In this document: piece by piece, positions 12,122-20,323 of the stretch
Numbering within the stretch: position 1 is the first letter of the stretch
How the letters are laid out: each line of letters begins with the position of its first letter
NCBI RefSeq assembly: GCF_040066175.1
Contig: NZ_JBEAAM010000014.1
Span: forward strand, 1-64,000
Direction of reading: 5' to 3'
Source: Solimonas sp040066175
GTDB taxonomy: Bacteria; Pseudomonadota; Gammaproteobacteria; Nevskiales; Nevskiaceae
Length of the DNA stretch: 64,000 nucleotides
Notes under the pieces: generated by a model
Told to the model about the DNA's origin: nothing
The model's database searches: none
Seen by the model: only the letters and a program-made list of their open reading frames with translations
Translations under genes and position numbers: made by a program

Positions 12122-13921
12122 ATGCCGACCTACACCCCGCCGCTGCGCGACATGCGCTTCGTCCTGCACGAGCTGCTCAACGTCGAGCGCGAACTGCGCG
12201 AGATCCCCCAGCACGCCGACATCGACGCCGCGACCATCGACTCGGTGCTCGAGGAGGGCGGCAGGTTCTGCGCGGAGGTGCTGTTTCCGCTGAATCAGGT
12301 CGGCGACCGCGAGGGCTGCACCTACCAGGGCGATGGCGTCGTCACCACGCCGACCGGTTTCAAGGAGGCCTACGCGAAGTTCGTCGAGGGCGGCTGGGGC
12401 GCGCTGGGCATGGATCCCGAGTTCGGCGGGCAGGGCCTGCCGCACGTGATCCACAGTGCCTTCATGGAGATGATGAACTCGGCGAACCAGGCCTGGAGCA
12501 TGTATCCGGGCCTGTCGCACGGCGCCTACAACGCGCTGCACGCCTTCGGCACGCCGGAACAGAAGAAGATCTATCTGACCAAGCTGGTGTCCGGCGAATG
12601 GACTGGCACGATGTGCCTGACCGAGGCCCACGCCGGGACCGACCTGGGCATCCTCAAGACGCGCGCCGAGCCGCGCGGCGATGGCACCTACGCGATTACC
12701 GGCACCAAGATCTTCATCTCCGCCGGCGAACACGACCTCTCCAAGAACATCATCCACCTGGTGCTGGCACGCCTGCCGGATGCACCGATGGGCACCAAGG
12801 GGATCTCGCTGTTCATCGTGCCCAAGTTCCTGCCGGACGCCCGCGGTGAGCCGGGGCAGCGCAACGCGGTCAAGTGCGGTTCGATCGAGCACAAGATGGG
12901 CATCCACGGCAACGCCACCTGCGTGATGAACTTCGACGGCGCGATCGGCACGATGGTCGGGGCGCCGAACAAGGGTCTGAATGCCATGTTCGTGATGATG
13001 AACTCGGCGCGCCTGGGCGTGGGCATGCAGTCGGTGGGTCTGGCCGAAGTGGCCTACCAGAACTCGCTGGCCTACGCGAAGGAACGCCTGCAGTCGCGTT
13101 CGCTGACCGGGCCCAAGCTCAAGGACAAGCCGGCCGATCCGATCATCGTGCACCCGGACGTGCGTCGCATGCTGCTGACGCAGAAGGCCTATGTCGAAGC
13201 GGCGCGCGCGTTCTCGTACTGGGCGGGCCTGGCCATCGACCGCGAGCACAAGCACCCCGACGAGAGGGTGCGCAAGGACAACGCCGACCTGGTCGCGCTG
13301 TTGACGCCGGTGATCAAGGGTTTCATCACCGACAACGGTTACGAATCGACGACGCTGGCGATGCAGGTGCTCGGCGGCCACGGCTACATCCGCGAATGGG
13401 GCCTGGAGCAGCACGTGCGCGACGCGCGCATCAACATGATCTACGAGGGCACCAACACCATCCAGGCGCTGGATCTGCTCGGCCGCAAGGTGCTCGGCGA
13501 CATGGGCGCCAAGCTGATGAAGTTCGGCAAGGCCATGCAGGAGGCGCTCAAGCCGTTCGGCGAGATGCCGCAGATGCAGGAGTTCCTGGCGCCGTTCAAT
13601 GCGCTGCAGAGCGAGGTGCAGCGCCTGACGATGGAGATCGGCCAGAAGGCGATGAAGAATCCCGACGAGGTCGGTGCGGCGGCCGTGCCGTATCTGCGCA
13701 CCATCGGTCATCTGGTGTTCTCGTTCGCCTGGTGCGGTGCCGCCGGCGTGGCGATGCGCAAGCTCGCCGATCCGGCCACGGCCGACGATCCCTTCTACAA
13801 GGCCAAGATCGCCACTGCGCGCTTCTACTTCGCCAAGCTCTATCCGGAGTCCGCCGCGTTGATCGCGCAGGCGCGCGCCGGCAGCCAGGCGCTGATGGCC
13901 TTCGACGAGGCGATGTTCTGA
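12122..13921 (+). CDS. acyl-CoA dehydrogenase with C-terminal extension (DmdC/FadE-like)
   Basis: A 599-residue FAD enzyme that introduces the alpha-beta double bond into acyl-CoA, the first step of beta-oxidation. It has the N-terminal helical domain, the middle FAD domain (CLTEAHAGTDLG, ITGTKIFISAGEHD), and the C-terminal domain with LGGHGYIREWGLEQ and the catalytic Glu in IYEGTN. About 130 extra residues at the C terminus match the acetyl-CoA-dehydrogenase C-terminal-like extension of this long subfamily. That subfamily includes the 3-methylmercaptopropionyl-CoA dehydrogenase DmdC, so the substrate cannot be fixed from sequence. AGGAG at 12111-12115 precedes the ATG. Electrons would go to ETF. 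Confidence 0.93.
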   Translation: MPTYTPPLRDMRFVLHELLNVERELREIPQHADIDAATIDSVLEEGGRFCAEVLFPLNQVGDREGCTYQGDGVVTTPTGFKEAYAKFVEGGWGALGMDPEFGGQGLPHVIHSAFMEMMNSANQAWSMYPGLSHGAYNALHAFGTPEQKKIYLTKLVSGEWTGTMCLTEAHAGTDLGILKTRAEPRGDGTYAITGTKIFISAGEHDLSKNIIHLVLARLPDAPMGTKGISLFIVPKFLPDARGEPGQRNAVKCGSIEHKMGIHGNATCVMNFDGAIGTMVGAPNKGLNAMFVMMNSARLGVGMQSVGLAEVAYQNSLAYAKERLQSRSLTGPKLKDKPADPIIVHPDVRRMLLTQKAYVEAARAFSYWAGLAIDREHKHPDERVRKDNADLVALLTPVIKGFITDNGYESTTLAMQVLGGHGYIREWGLEQHVRDARINMIYEGTNTIQALDLLGRKVLGDMGAKLMKFGKAMQEALKPFGEMPQMQEFLAPFNALQSEVQRLTMEIGQKAMKNPDEVGAAAVPYLRTIGHLVFSFAWCGAAGVAMRKLADPATADDPFYKAKIATARFYFAKLYPESAALIAQARAGSQALMAFDEAMF

Positions 13922-13962
13922 CCGGCGGCCACGCCCTGCCACAGTTCGGCGCGCGGCGCAAG

Positions 13963-14008
13963 CTAGCCGATCGGCTAGGTTCCTTCGGCGCCGGCGTTTG
14001 CCTACAGT
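13963..14008 (+). promoter_or_regulatory. candidate LuxR/FixJ-type operator and promoter
   Basis: CTAGCCGATCGGCTAG (13963-13978) is a perfect 16-bp palindrome of the form CT-N12-AG, the arrangement bound by many LuxR/FixJ-family regulators. A possible -10 TACAGT lies at 14003-14008, without a good -35. The palindrome would then be centred about 43 bases before a start near 14015, the usual spacing for an activator that replaces the -35 contact. The palindrome is seen; the regulator class is inferred. Confidence 0.45.
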
Positions 14009-14014
14009 GCTCCC

Positions 14015-14218
14015 AGGCAGCACCGGCGGGCGCAACGCAGGACGCGGCAAAGCGCCAGTCTCAAGGTCCCGGACGGACCCGCAGGGTTGCTCGAGCTGTG
14101 ACATCGGGGGATGCCGCGCGGACACCCTGCCGCGATCTGAATGACGAGGGCGTCCCGATCCGCACTCCCCGGCCCCCGGGAGGGAATTTCAAGGCGAGCT
14201 CCGGCTCGCCTTTGTTTT
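14015..14218 (+). ncRNA. candidate small RNA or transcript leader
   Basis: If transcription starts near 14015 it would give an RNA of about 200 bases ending at the intrinsic terminator at 14192-14218. I found no open reading frame of quality in it and did not match it to a known RNA family. It has seven GGA triplets, some in possible hairpin loops, which recalls CsrA/RsmA-binding RNAs but is only mildly above chance for this GC content. It could equally be an attenuator leader of the DUF3450-TonB operon. Confidence 0.3.
14192..14218 (+). terminator. intrinsic terminator upstream of the DUF3450 operon
   Basis: An 8-bp stem AGGCGAGC/GCTCGCCT with loop TCCG, followed by TTGTTTT. It lies 270 bases after the acyl-CoA dehydrogenase stop and 149 bases before the DUF3450 start, so it ends either a long 3' tail of the former or a separate short transcript. 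Confidence 0.8.
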
Positions 14219-14366
14219 GATCCAGCCCTGTACGGGTTTGGGGGAAACTCCCGTTGCCGGGCCGCCGGCCCTTGGTGCTACTATCCGCGGCTCTTGTCGA
14301 GAGCCGGGCGCCGACCGCGTCGCGGCTCGCTTTCGTTACCCATTCCCCAGTCATAGGAAGGCACAC

Positions 14367-15140
14367 ATGTCCGAGAGCCTGTTTCGAGCTGCGATCCTGG
14401 CTCGCAGCGGATGGGCCGTTGCCGGTCTGCTCGTCACGTCATTCGCATTCGCCCAATCGACGGTGACGCGGGCGGTCAACGAACAGGTCGCGGCGGAGCA
14501 GGCCGCGCAGCAGACCCAGGGGCGCATCAATCAGCTCGACGACGAGACGCGCCAGGCGGTGGCCGAGTACCGCGCGACGATCCAGGAGACCGCCAGCCTG
14601 CGCCGCTACAACGCGCAGCTGGAGCAGACCCTGAAGTCGCAGCTGGAGGAGATGCAGACCATCCAGAAGCAGGTCGTCGAGATCGAGACGACCGCCCGCG
14701 AGATCGTGCCGTTCATGCAGAAGATGCTCGCCACGCTCGAAGAATTCGTGAAGCTCGACATGCCGTTCCTGCCCGACGAGCGTGCGCGCCGCATCGCCGA
14801 TCTCAAGGACATGATGGCGCGCGCCGACGTGTCGATCGCCGAGAAGTTCCGCCGCATCGTCGAGGCCTACCAGGTCGAGATGGAGTACGGCCGCACCCTG
14901 GAGACCTACCAGGGCAAGATCGGTGAAAAGACCGTTGACGTGCTGCGCGCCGGCCGCGTGTCGCTGATGTACCAGACCCTCGACGGCGCCGAGTCCGGCT
15001 ACTGGGATGTCGAGAAGAAGCAGTGGGTCAAGGACAACGGCTACGGTGATGCGATCAAGGCCGGTTTGAAGATTGCCAGGAAGCAGGCCGCGCCCGACCT
15101 GCTGACCGTTCCCGTGAGCGCTCCCAAGGAGGCCAAGTAA
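14367..15140 (+). CDS. DUF3450 periplasmic coiled-coil protein
   Basis: A 257-residue exported protein: signal peptide to about residue 29 (ending SFAFAQ), then a long alpha-helical coiled coil (residues about 35-110) rich in Gln and Glu, then a helical C-terminal part with MYQTLDGAESGYWD, typical of DUF3450. The family is almost always encoded with the ExbB/ExbD/TonB proteins of a second TonB system, as here, and is presumed to be a periplasmic accessory of the energising complex. First gene of a six-gene operon; the ExbB-1 gene starts one base after its stop. The ATG at 14367 has AGGAAG upstream. Confidence 0.9.
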   Translation: MSESLFRAAILARSGWAVAGLLVTSFAFAQSTVTRAVNEQVAAEQAAQQTQGRINQLDDETRQAVAEYRATIQETASLRRYNAQLEQTLKSQLEEMQTIQKQVVEIETTAREIVPFMQKMLATLEEFVKLDMPFLPDERARRIADLKDMMARADVSIAEKFRRIVEAYQVEMEYGRTLETYQGKIGEKTVDVLRAGRVSLMYQTLDGAESGYWDVEKKQWVKDNGYGDAIKAGLKIARKQAAPDLLTVPVSAPKEAK

Positions 15141-15141
15141 C

Positions 15142-16515
15142 ATGCTGCGCCACACCCTGAAGGGCCTGCTGGGCCCGGTGATCCTCGCTGCCGCTGCCGC
15201 CGCGCCGCTCGCGGCCTTCGCGCAGGCATCCAGCCTCGACCAGCTGCTCGAACAGACGCGCACCGCACGCGCCCGCGAGGCCGAGCAGAACCAGGCGCGC
15301 ATCAACAAGTTCCAGCAGGAGCGCAACAATCGCGCCGCGATGCTGGCCGAGGCCAAGGGCGAGCTGGCACGCGAGAACGCGCGGGCCAACGCGCTGTCCG
15401 CGCAGTTCGACGCCAACGAGAAGAAGCTCACTGAGCTGCAGGCGGCGCTCGACGCCAAGCTCGGCAACCTCGGCGAGATGTTCGGCGTGGTGCGGCAGGT
15501 CGCCGGCGACTTCGCTTCGGTGTCCTACAACTCGATGATCTCGGCGCAGTACCCGGATCGTGAGGCGTTCGCGCGCAAGCTGTCGGAATCGAAGTCGCTG
15601 GCGTCGATCGAGGAGCTCGAGCGCTTCTGGTTCGAGATGCAGCGCGAGATGACGGAGACCGGCCGCGTCGTCAAGTTCCAGGCCAAGGTGATCAGCGGCG
15701 ACGGCAAGGAAGAAGTCCGTCCGGTCGTGCGCGTCGGCGGCTTCACCGCGGCGACCCAGGATGGCTTCGTCAATTACCTGCCCGGCGAGAAGGAGTTCGC
15801 CGTGCTCGGGCGTCAGCCGGCCTCGCGCTTCGTCAAGCGCAACGTCAACCTGCTCGACGAGACCTCGGGCATGCACCCGGCCACCATCGACCCGACGCGC
15901 GGCACGCTGCTGTCGATCCTCGTGCAGACGCCCAAGCTCGGTGAGCAGATCAAGTTCGGCGGACTCGTCGGCTATCTGATCCTGGCCATCGGGGCGATCG
16001 GCCTGATCATGGCGGCGATCCGCTTCGCCGTGCTCAGCAAGGTCGGCGCGCAGGTCAACGCGCAGCGCAAGGATGCGAGCAATCCGCGCGACGACAATCC
16101 GCTGGGGCGCGTGCTGAACATCTATTTCAAGGACCCCAAGGTCGATCACGACACCCTGCAGCTGCGTCTCGACGAGGCCGTGCTCAAGGAGATGCCGGAC
16201 CTGGAGAAGTGGCTGCCGGCGCTCAAGCTGATCGCCGCGGTCGGTCCGCTGATGGGCCTGCTCGGTACCGTCACCGGCATGATCCTGACCTTCCAGCAGA
16301 TCACGCTGTTCGGCACCGGCGACCCGAAGATCATGGCCGGCGGCATTTCGCAGGCGCTCGTGACCACCGTGCAGGGCCTGATCGTTGCCATTCCGATGGT
16401 GCTGATCCATTCCTTCCTGTCCGGGCGCAGCAAGAACATCGTCCAGATCCTCGACGAAGAGGCCGCGGGCATCATCGCGGAGCACGCCGAGAAGCAGAAT
16501 GGCCGGACCGCTTGA
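15142..16515 (+). CDS. MotA/TolQ/ExbB proton-channel protein with long periplasmic N-terminal domain
   Basis: A 457-residue protein, twice the length of ordinary ExbB. A signal peptide (LAAFAQA) is followed by about 220 periplasmic residues, largely coiled coil, then a membrane helix (GLVGYLILAIGAIGLIMAA), a cytoplasmic loop, and the ExbB pore helices around VGPLMGLLGTVTGMILTF and TVQGLIVAIPMVL. The architecture matches TtpC-like subunits of the Vibrio TonB2-type system, where this protein is needed in addition to a short ExbB. It uses the proton-motive force with ExbD to drive TonB. It overlaps the next gene by 17 bases, so translation is probably coupled. Confidence 0.9.
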   Translation: MLRHTLKGLLGPVILAAAAAAPLAAFAQASSLDQLLEQTRTARAREAEQNQARINKFQQERNNRAAMLAEAKGELARENARANALSAQFDANEKKLTELQAALDAKLGNLGEMFGVVRQVAGDFASVSYNSMISAQYPDREAFARKLSESKSLASIEELERFWFEMQREMTETGRVVKFQAKVISGDGKEEVRPVVRVGGFTAATQDGFVNYLPGEKEFAVLGRQPASRFVKRNVNLLDETSGMHPATIDPTRGTLLSILVQTPKLGEQIKFGGLVGYLILAIGAIGLIMAAIRFAVLSKVGAQVNAQRKDASNPRDDNPLGRVLNIYFKDPKVDHDTLQLRLDEAVLKEMPDLEKWLPALKLIAAVGPLMGLLGTVTGMILTFQQITLFGTGDPKIMAGGISQALVTTVQGLIVAIPMVLIHSFLSGRSKNIVQILDEEAAGIIAEHAEKQNGRTA

Positions 16516-17023
16516 CCTGTTCGCGGACGTCCGCGACCTCCTCGAAGTCGGGGGTCCGGTCGTGCGCGTGCTGCTCGGCGCGGCGTTCCTGCTGTGGATC
16601 CTGATCATGGAACGCTGGCTGTTCTGCCGGCGCGAGCTGCCCGGCCTGGTCGCGCGCATCCAGTCGGAATGGGACGCGCGCAGTGACCACTCGTCGTGGT
16701 ACGCACGCCAGGTCAAGCGCAAGCTGCTGTCGGAGGCCACGCGCCAGATCCGCGGCAGCCTCGGCCTGATCAAGGCCGTGGTGGCGCTGGCCTCGCTGAT
16801 CGGCCTGCTCGGCACCGTCACCGGCATGATCCAGGTGTTCGACGTGATGGCGACGCTCGGCAGCGGCAATGCCCGCGCGATGGCGTCGGGCGTATCGGCG
16901 GCCACCATCCCGACGATGGCCGGCATGGTGGTTTCGATTTCCGGTCTTTATCCGATCCTGTGGTTCGAAAAGGTGCTGGCACAGGAAACCAGCCGCCTCA
17001 ACGACCACATGATCACGCATTAA
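16499..17023 (+). CDS. exbB: ExbB (MotA/TolQ/ExbB proton channel family)
   Basis: A 174-residue short ExbB. It has three membrane helices: one near residues 18-36 (VRVLLGAAFLLWILIMERW), and the channel pair around VALASLIGLLGTVTGMIQVF and the C-terminal PTMAGMVVSISGLYPIL. It forms the proton-conducting pentamer with ExbD in the inner membrane. Having both a long and a short ExbB in one operon is characteristic of the TonB2/TtpC type. The ATG at 16499 lies inside the end of the preceding gene. Confidence 0.92.
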   Translation: MAGPLDLFADVRDLLEVGGPVVRVLLGAAFLLWILIMERWLFCRRELPGLVARIQSEWDARSDHSSWYARQVKRKLLSEATRQIRGSLGLIKAVVALASLIGLLGTVTGMIQVFDVMATLGSGNARAMASGVSAATIPTMAGMVVSISGLYPILWFEKVLAQETSRLNDHMITH

Positions 17024-17035
17024 GGTGTGACATCC

Positions 17036-17446
17036 ATGGCCCGTAGGCACCGCGGCACCGACGAAGACGCCCAGATCGACCTGACGCCGATGCTGGACAT
17101 GTCCTTCATCCTGCTGATCTTCTTCATCGTCACCACGTCCTTCGTCAAGGAGGCGGGCATCGATGTCAGCCGGCCCAGCGCGAAGACCGCCGAACGCAAG
17201 GAGCGCGGCAACATCCTCATCGCCATCCGGCCCAACGGCGAGATCTGGATCGACAAGAAGGTCGTCGATCAGCGCGCGGTGCGCGCCACGGTCGAGCGCC
17301 TGCACGCCGAGAACCCGGAGGGTTCGGTGGTGATCATCGCCGACAAGTCCTCGCAGACCGGCATCCTGGTCGAGGTCATGGACCAGGTCCGGCTCGCCGG
17401 CGTGTTCAACGTCTCGATCGCGGCCGACCAGGGCGGAGGCGGCTGA
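17036..17446 (+). CDS. exbD: ExbD/TolR family biopolymer transport protein
   Basis: A 136-residue inner-membrane protein with one N-terminal helix (LTPMLDMSFILLIFFIVTTSF) carrying the conserved proton-carrying Asp of the ExbD/TolR family, and a periplasmic domain of about 90 residues. I chose the ATG at 17036 (MARRHRG), eight bases after TAAGGTG, over a GTG at 17027. Its last base is the first base of the tonB start codon. Confidence 0.93.
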   Translation: MARRHRGTDEDAQIDLTPMLDMSFILLIFFIVTTSFVKEAGIDVSRPSAKTAERKERGNILIAIRPNGEIWIDKKVVDQRAVRATVERLHAENPEGSVVIIADKSSQTGILVEVMDQVRLAGVFNVSIAADQGGGG

Positions 17447-18072
17447 TGAAGCGCACCGGGCTCGCCGTCGCCCTGGCGGCGCTGATCGCGTTTGCGCTGT
17501 TCTGGGTGATGCACCTGCTGATCATGGGGCAGACCGGCGCGCTGAAGAAGGATGGCTCGAATGCGGTGATCGACTTCGTCCGCCTCAAGCGCGATTCGCA
17601 GGTCGAGACGCGTACGCGCAGCAAGCCGGAGAAGCCGCCGCCGCCCAAGCAGCCGCCGCCGCCGCAGATGAAGGTACAGGCGCAGGCCAAGCCGGACATG
17701 GCGCCGACGCCGTTCAACGTCCCCAAGATGAACCTGCCGAGCACGATCACCGGCGGGCCGTTCCTCGGCACGTTCTCGGCGGGCGATGTGCAGGGCGACG
17801 CCGAGCTGATCCCGCTGGTGCGCATCGCGCCGCAGTATCCACGCCAGGCGATGCGCGACGGCATCGAGGGCGAGGTGACGCTGGAGATCACGGTCGGGCC
17901 CGACGGCACGGTCAAGTCGGCGCGCGTCAAGAGCGCCAAGCCGCGCGGCTATTTCGAGTCCGCCGCGGTGTCCGCGGCCTACAAGGGGCGGTTCCGCCCG
18001 AAGGTGGTGGACGGCAAGCCGCAGGAAACCAACGGCGTCTATACCGTCAAGTTCAAGCTGGGCGAACAGTGA
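17446..18072 (+). CDS. tonB: TonB energy transducer
   Basis: A 208-residue TonB. It has an N-terminal membrane helix (residues about 5-25), a short Pro/Lys linker (EKPPPPKQPPPPQ), and the C-terminal TonB domain with PQYPRQAMRDGIEGEVTLEI and the final VKFKLGEQ strand. It spans the periplasm and transmits ExbBD energy to outer-membrane receptors. No TonB-dependent receptor is in the window. The linker is short, a feature of TonB2-type proteins, which rely on extra partners such as DUF3450 and TtpC-like subunits. It overlaps exbD by one base and the TPR gene by one base. Confidence 0.93.
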   Translation: MKRTGLAVALAALIAFALFWVMHLLIMGQTGALKKDGSNAVIDFVRLKRDSQVETRTRSKPEKPPPPKQPPPPQMKVQAQAKPDMAPTPFNVPKMNLPSTITGGPFLGTFSAGDVQGDAELIPLVRIAPQYPRQAMRDGIEGEVTLEITVGPDGTVKSARVKSAKPRGYFESAAVSAAYKGRFRPKVVDGKPQETNGVYTVKFKLGEQ

Positions 18073-19409
18073 TGAAGCCGCTACTGCAGACGACGATGTT
18101 CAAGCCCGTGCTGGCGGCGCTGCTCGCCGCCGCCGCGCTGCTCGCGGCGCCGGTGACGGCCGTGCACGCGCAGGACGCGGCGAAGGAAGCGCCCAAGAAG
18201 CAGCGCAAGGCCTCCGGCACCCTGTCCGAAGGCACCTACCGCCAGCTCGAGCGCATCCACGATCTGATCGGCAAGAACAAGAACGACGAGGCGCTGGAGA
18301 AGTCCAAGGCGCTGCTGGAGCGCGTCGGCAACGACTACGAGCGCGCGGTCGTGCGCCAGACGATGGCGTTCATCTACATCTCGCAGAACAACTACAAGGC
18401 CGCGATCGCCGCGTTCGAGGACGCGCTCAAACTCGACGCGCTGCCGCAGCAGCCCTACGAGCAGATGCTGTACAACATCGCGCAGCTGTATTTCCAGGAC
18501 GGCCAGACCGACAAGGCGATCGAGCGGATGGAGCTGTACTTCCGCGAGGCGACCGTCGAGCCGGTGGCGGACGCGCACATCCTGCTGGCGAGCGCGTATT
18601 CGGACCGCAAGCGCTACCGCGATGCGCTGCCGCAGGTGGACAAGGCCCTGTCGAAGGTCAAGGAGCCCAAGGAGTCCTGGCTGCAGCTCAAGCTGGCGCT
18701 GCACTACGAGCTCAAGCAGTTCCCGCAGTGCGCAGAAGTCCTGCTGCAGCTGATCTCGGTCGCGCCGACCAAGAAGGACTACTGGAAGCAGCTGTCCAGC
18801 ATCCTGTTCGAGATCCAGAAGGACAAGGAGTCGCTGGCCGTGCTGGCGCTGGCCGACCGCCAGGGCTTCCTGACCACCGAGCCCGAGGTGCGCAACCTCG
18901 CCAACATCTACCTGCTGCTGGACATCCCGTACAAGGCGGCGCAGATCCTCGAACGCGGCCTGCAGCAGAAGATCCTCAAGGAGGATGAGAAGACGCTGCA
19001 GCTGACCGGCGACGCCTGGACGATGGCGCGCGACTACGAGAAGGCCGAAGCCGTGCTCAAACGCGCCGCGGCAATCGCGGAAGGGGGCGAGATCTACTAT
19101 CGCCTCGGCCAGATCTACGTCGAGGACGAGCGCTGGAAGGACGCGCTCGATGCACTGGCCAAGGCGCAGGCCAAGGGCGTCAAGAAGATGGGCGATGCGG
19201 CCTATCTCGAAGGCGTGGCGGCGTTCCAGTCCGGCAACCGCAAGCGTGCGGTCGAGACGCTGCGCAAGGCGCAGACCTATGACGACAGCCGCAACGCGGC
19301 GACGCAGTGGCTCAATCACATCGCGCAGGTCGAGGAAGCCGAGGCGCAGGCGGCGCTGGCGGCGGCGGAGGCCAAGGAACAGAAGGCCGAGGACGCGGCC
19401 AAGAACTGA
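18072..19409 (+). CDS. TPR-repeat protein of the TonB2-type operon
   Basis: A 445-residue exported protein with a signal peptide (to about residue 35, ending AVHAQDA) and tetratricopeptide repeats over most of its length, for example around ALEKSKALLERVGNDYERAV and AAIAAFEDALKLD. TPR proteins are protein-binding scaffolds. In this operon type the last gene is commonly such a periplasmic TPR protein, presumably holding the complex together (TtpC and TPR partners known in Vibrio). The ATG at 18072 is preferred to a GTG at 18069. The C terminus is Ala/Glu-rich. It is followed after 13 bases by the EamA gene, which may be read through. Confidence 0.88.
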   Translation: MKPLLQTTMFKPVLAALLAAAALLAAPVTAVHAQDAAKEAPKKQRKASGTLSEGTYRQLERIHDLIGKNKNDEALEKSKALLERVGNDYERAVVRQTMAFIYISQNNYKAAIAAFEDALKLDALPQQPYEQMLYNIAQLYFQDGQTDKAIERMELYFREATVEPVADAHILLASAYSDRKRYRDALPQVDKALSKVKEPKESWLQLKLALHYELKQFPQCAEVLLQLISVAPTKKDYWKQLSSILFEIQKDKESLAVLALADRQGFLTTEPEVRNLANIYLLLDIPYKAAQILERGLQQKILKEDEKTLQLTGDAWTMARDYEKAEAVLKRAAAIAEGGEIYYRLGQIYVEDERWKDALDALAKAQAKGVKKMGDAAYLEGVAAFQSGNRKRAVETLRKAQTYDDSRNAATQWLNHIAQVEEAEAQAALAAAEAKEQKAEDAAKN

Positions 19410-19422
19410 TCGGTCCGCGCGC

Positions 19423-20319
19423 GTGGCGTCCTCGGCCCGCTCCCTGCAGCTCGTCGCGGCCTTCGCGACGGTGTACCTGGTCTGGGGATCGACCTATCTG
19501 GCGATCCGCGTCGGCGTCGCCGACCTGCCGCCGGTGCTGTTCGCCGGCGTCCGTTTCCTGATCGCCGCCCCCCTGATGCTGGTCTATGCCTGGTGGCGCG
19601 GTGCGCGCCTGCCACGCAGCGCGCATGACTGGGCGATCATCGGCCTGACCGCGCTGATGATGCTGGTCGGCGCCAATGGCCTGGTGACCTGGGCCGAGAC
19701 CTGGGTCGAGTCGAACCAGACCGCGCTGATCGTCGCCACCTCGGCGCTGTGGATGGCCTGGTTCGGCACCTGGGGCGCAAGCGGCGAGCGCTTCTCGGCG
19801 CTGACGCTGGCCGGTCTGCTGCTCGGTTTCGGCGGCGTCGCGCTGCTGGTCGGTGCGGGCCTGACGCGCCAGCTCGCACCTTGGTATGCCTACGCCGCGC
19901 TGCTGCTGTCGCCGGTGCTGTGGGCGGGCGGCTCGGTGCTGTCGCGGCGCAATCCGCTGGGCTGTGCGCCGCTGATGGTCGCTGCGCTGCAGATGCTGAT
20001 CACCGGCGTGATCATGACGGCGCTCGGACTGGCGCTGGGCGATGCGGCGCGCTGGCAGCCGACATTCCCGTCGCTGTCGGCGCTGGTCTATCTCGCGCTG
20101 TTCGGATCCTGCCTCGCCTACGGGGCCTACTTCTGGCTGGTCCACGAGGTCACGCCGGCACAGCTCGGCACCTATGCCTATGTCAATCCGGCGATCGCGG
20201 CGCTGCTCGGCTGGTGGCTGCTCGACGAGCACATGCAGCCGGCGCAGGTCCTCGGCACGCTGATCGTGCTCGCGGGCGTCGCGCTGGTGACGGTCGCCGC
20301 GCGCCGCAAGCCGGGCTGA
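19423..20319 (+). CDS. EamA (DMT superfamily) transporter
   Basis: A 298-residue inner-membrane transporter with about ten helices in two EamA halves, for example ATVYLVWGSTYLAIRVGVADLPP at the start and TYAYVNPAIAALLGWWLLDE near the end. This resembles the YedA/RhaT group of metabolite exporters. The substrate cannot be assigned. I chose a GTG at 19423 because the first helix begins just after it; a longer frame extends into the TPR gene and is not credible. The OppA-like gene starts five bases after the stop, so it is probably in the same transcript as the ABC importer. Confidence 0.88.
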   Translation: MASSARSLQLVAAFATVYLVWGSTYLAIRVGVADLPPVLFAGVRFLIAAPLMLVYAWWRGARLPRSAHDWAIIGLTALMMLVGANGLVTWAETWVESNQTALIVATSALWMAWFGTWGASGERFSALTLAGLLLGFGGVALLVGAGLTRQLAPWYAYAALLLSPVLWAGGSVLSRRNPLGCAPLMVAALQMLITGVIMTALGLALGDAARWQPTFPSLSALVYLALFGSCLAYGAYFWLVHEVTPAQLGTYAYVNPAIAALLGWWLLDEHMQPAQVLGTLIVLAGVALVTVAARRKPG

Positions 20320-20323
20320 GGCG

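Larger units (their letters stand above)
13922..14366. other. intergenic region upstream of the DUF3450-TonB operon
   Basis: A 445-base gap without a credible gene. In order it holds a perfect 16-bp palindrome (13963-13978), a possible -10 element (14003-14008), about 180 bases able to form several GC-rich hairpins, an intrinsic terminator (14192-14218), then about 150 bases up to the DUF3450 start. The AGGAAG at 14355-14360 serves that gene. Confidence 0.6.

Noticed and set aside
12077..14125. Leftward reading frame opposite the acyl-CoA dehydrogenase
   Set aside because: His/Arg/Val-rich shadow of a well-recognised enzyme gene.
14015..14218. 6S RNA, tmRNA or a known riboswitch
   Set aside because: Neither the sequence landmarks nor the recalled structures of those families match.
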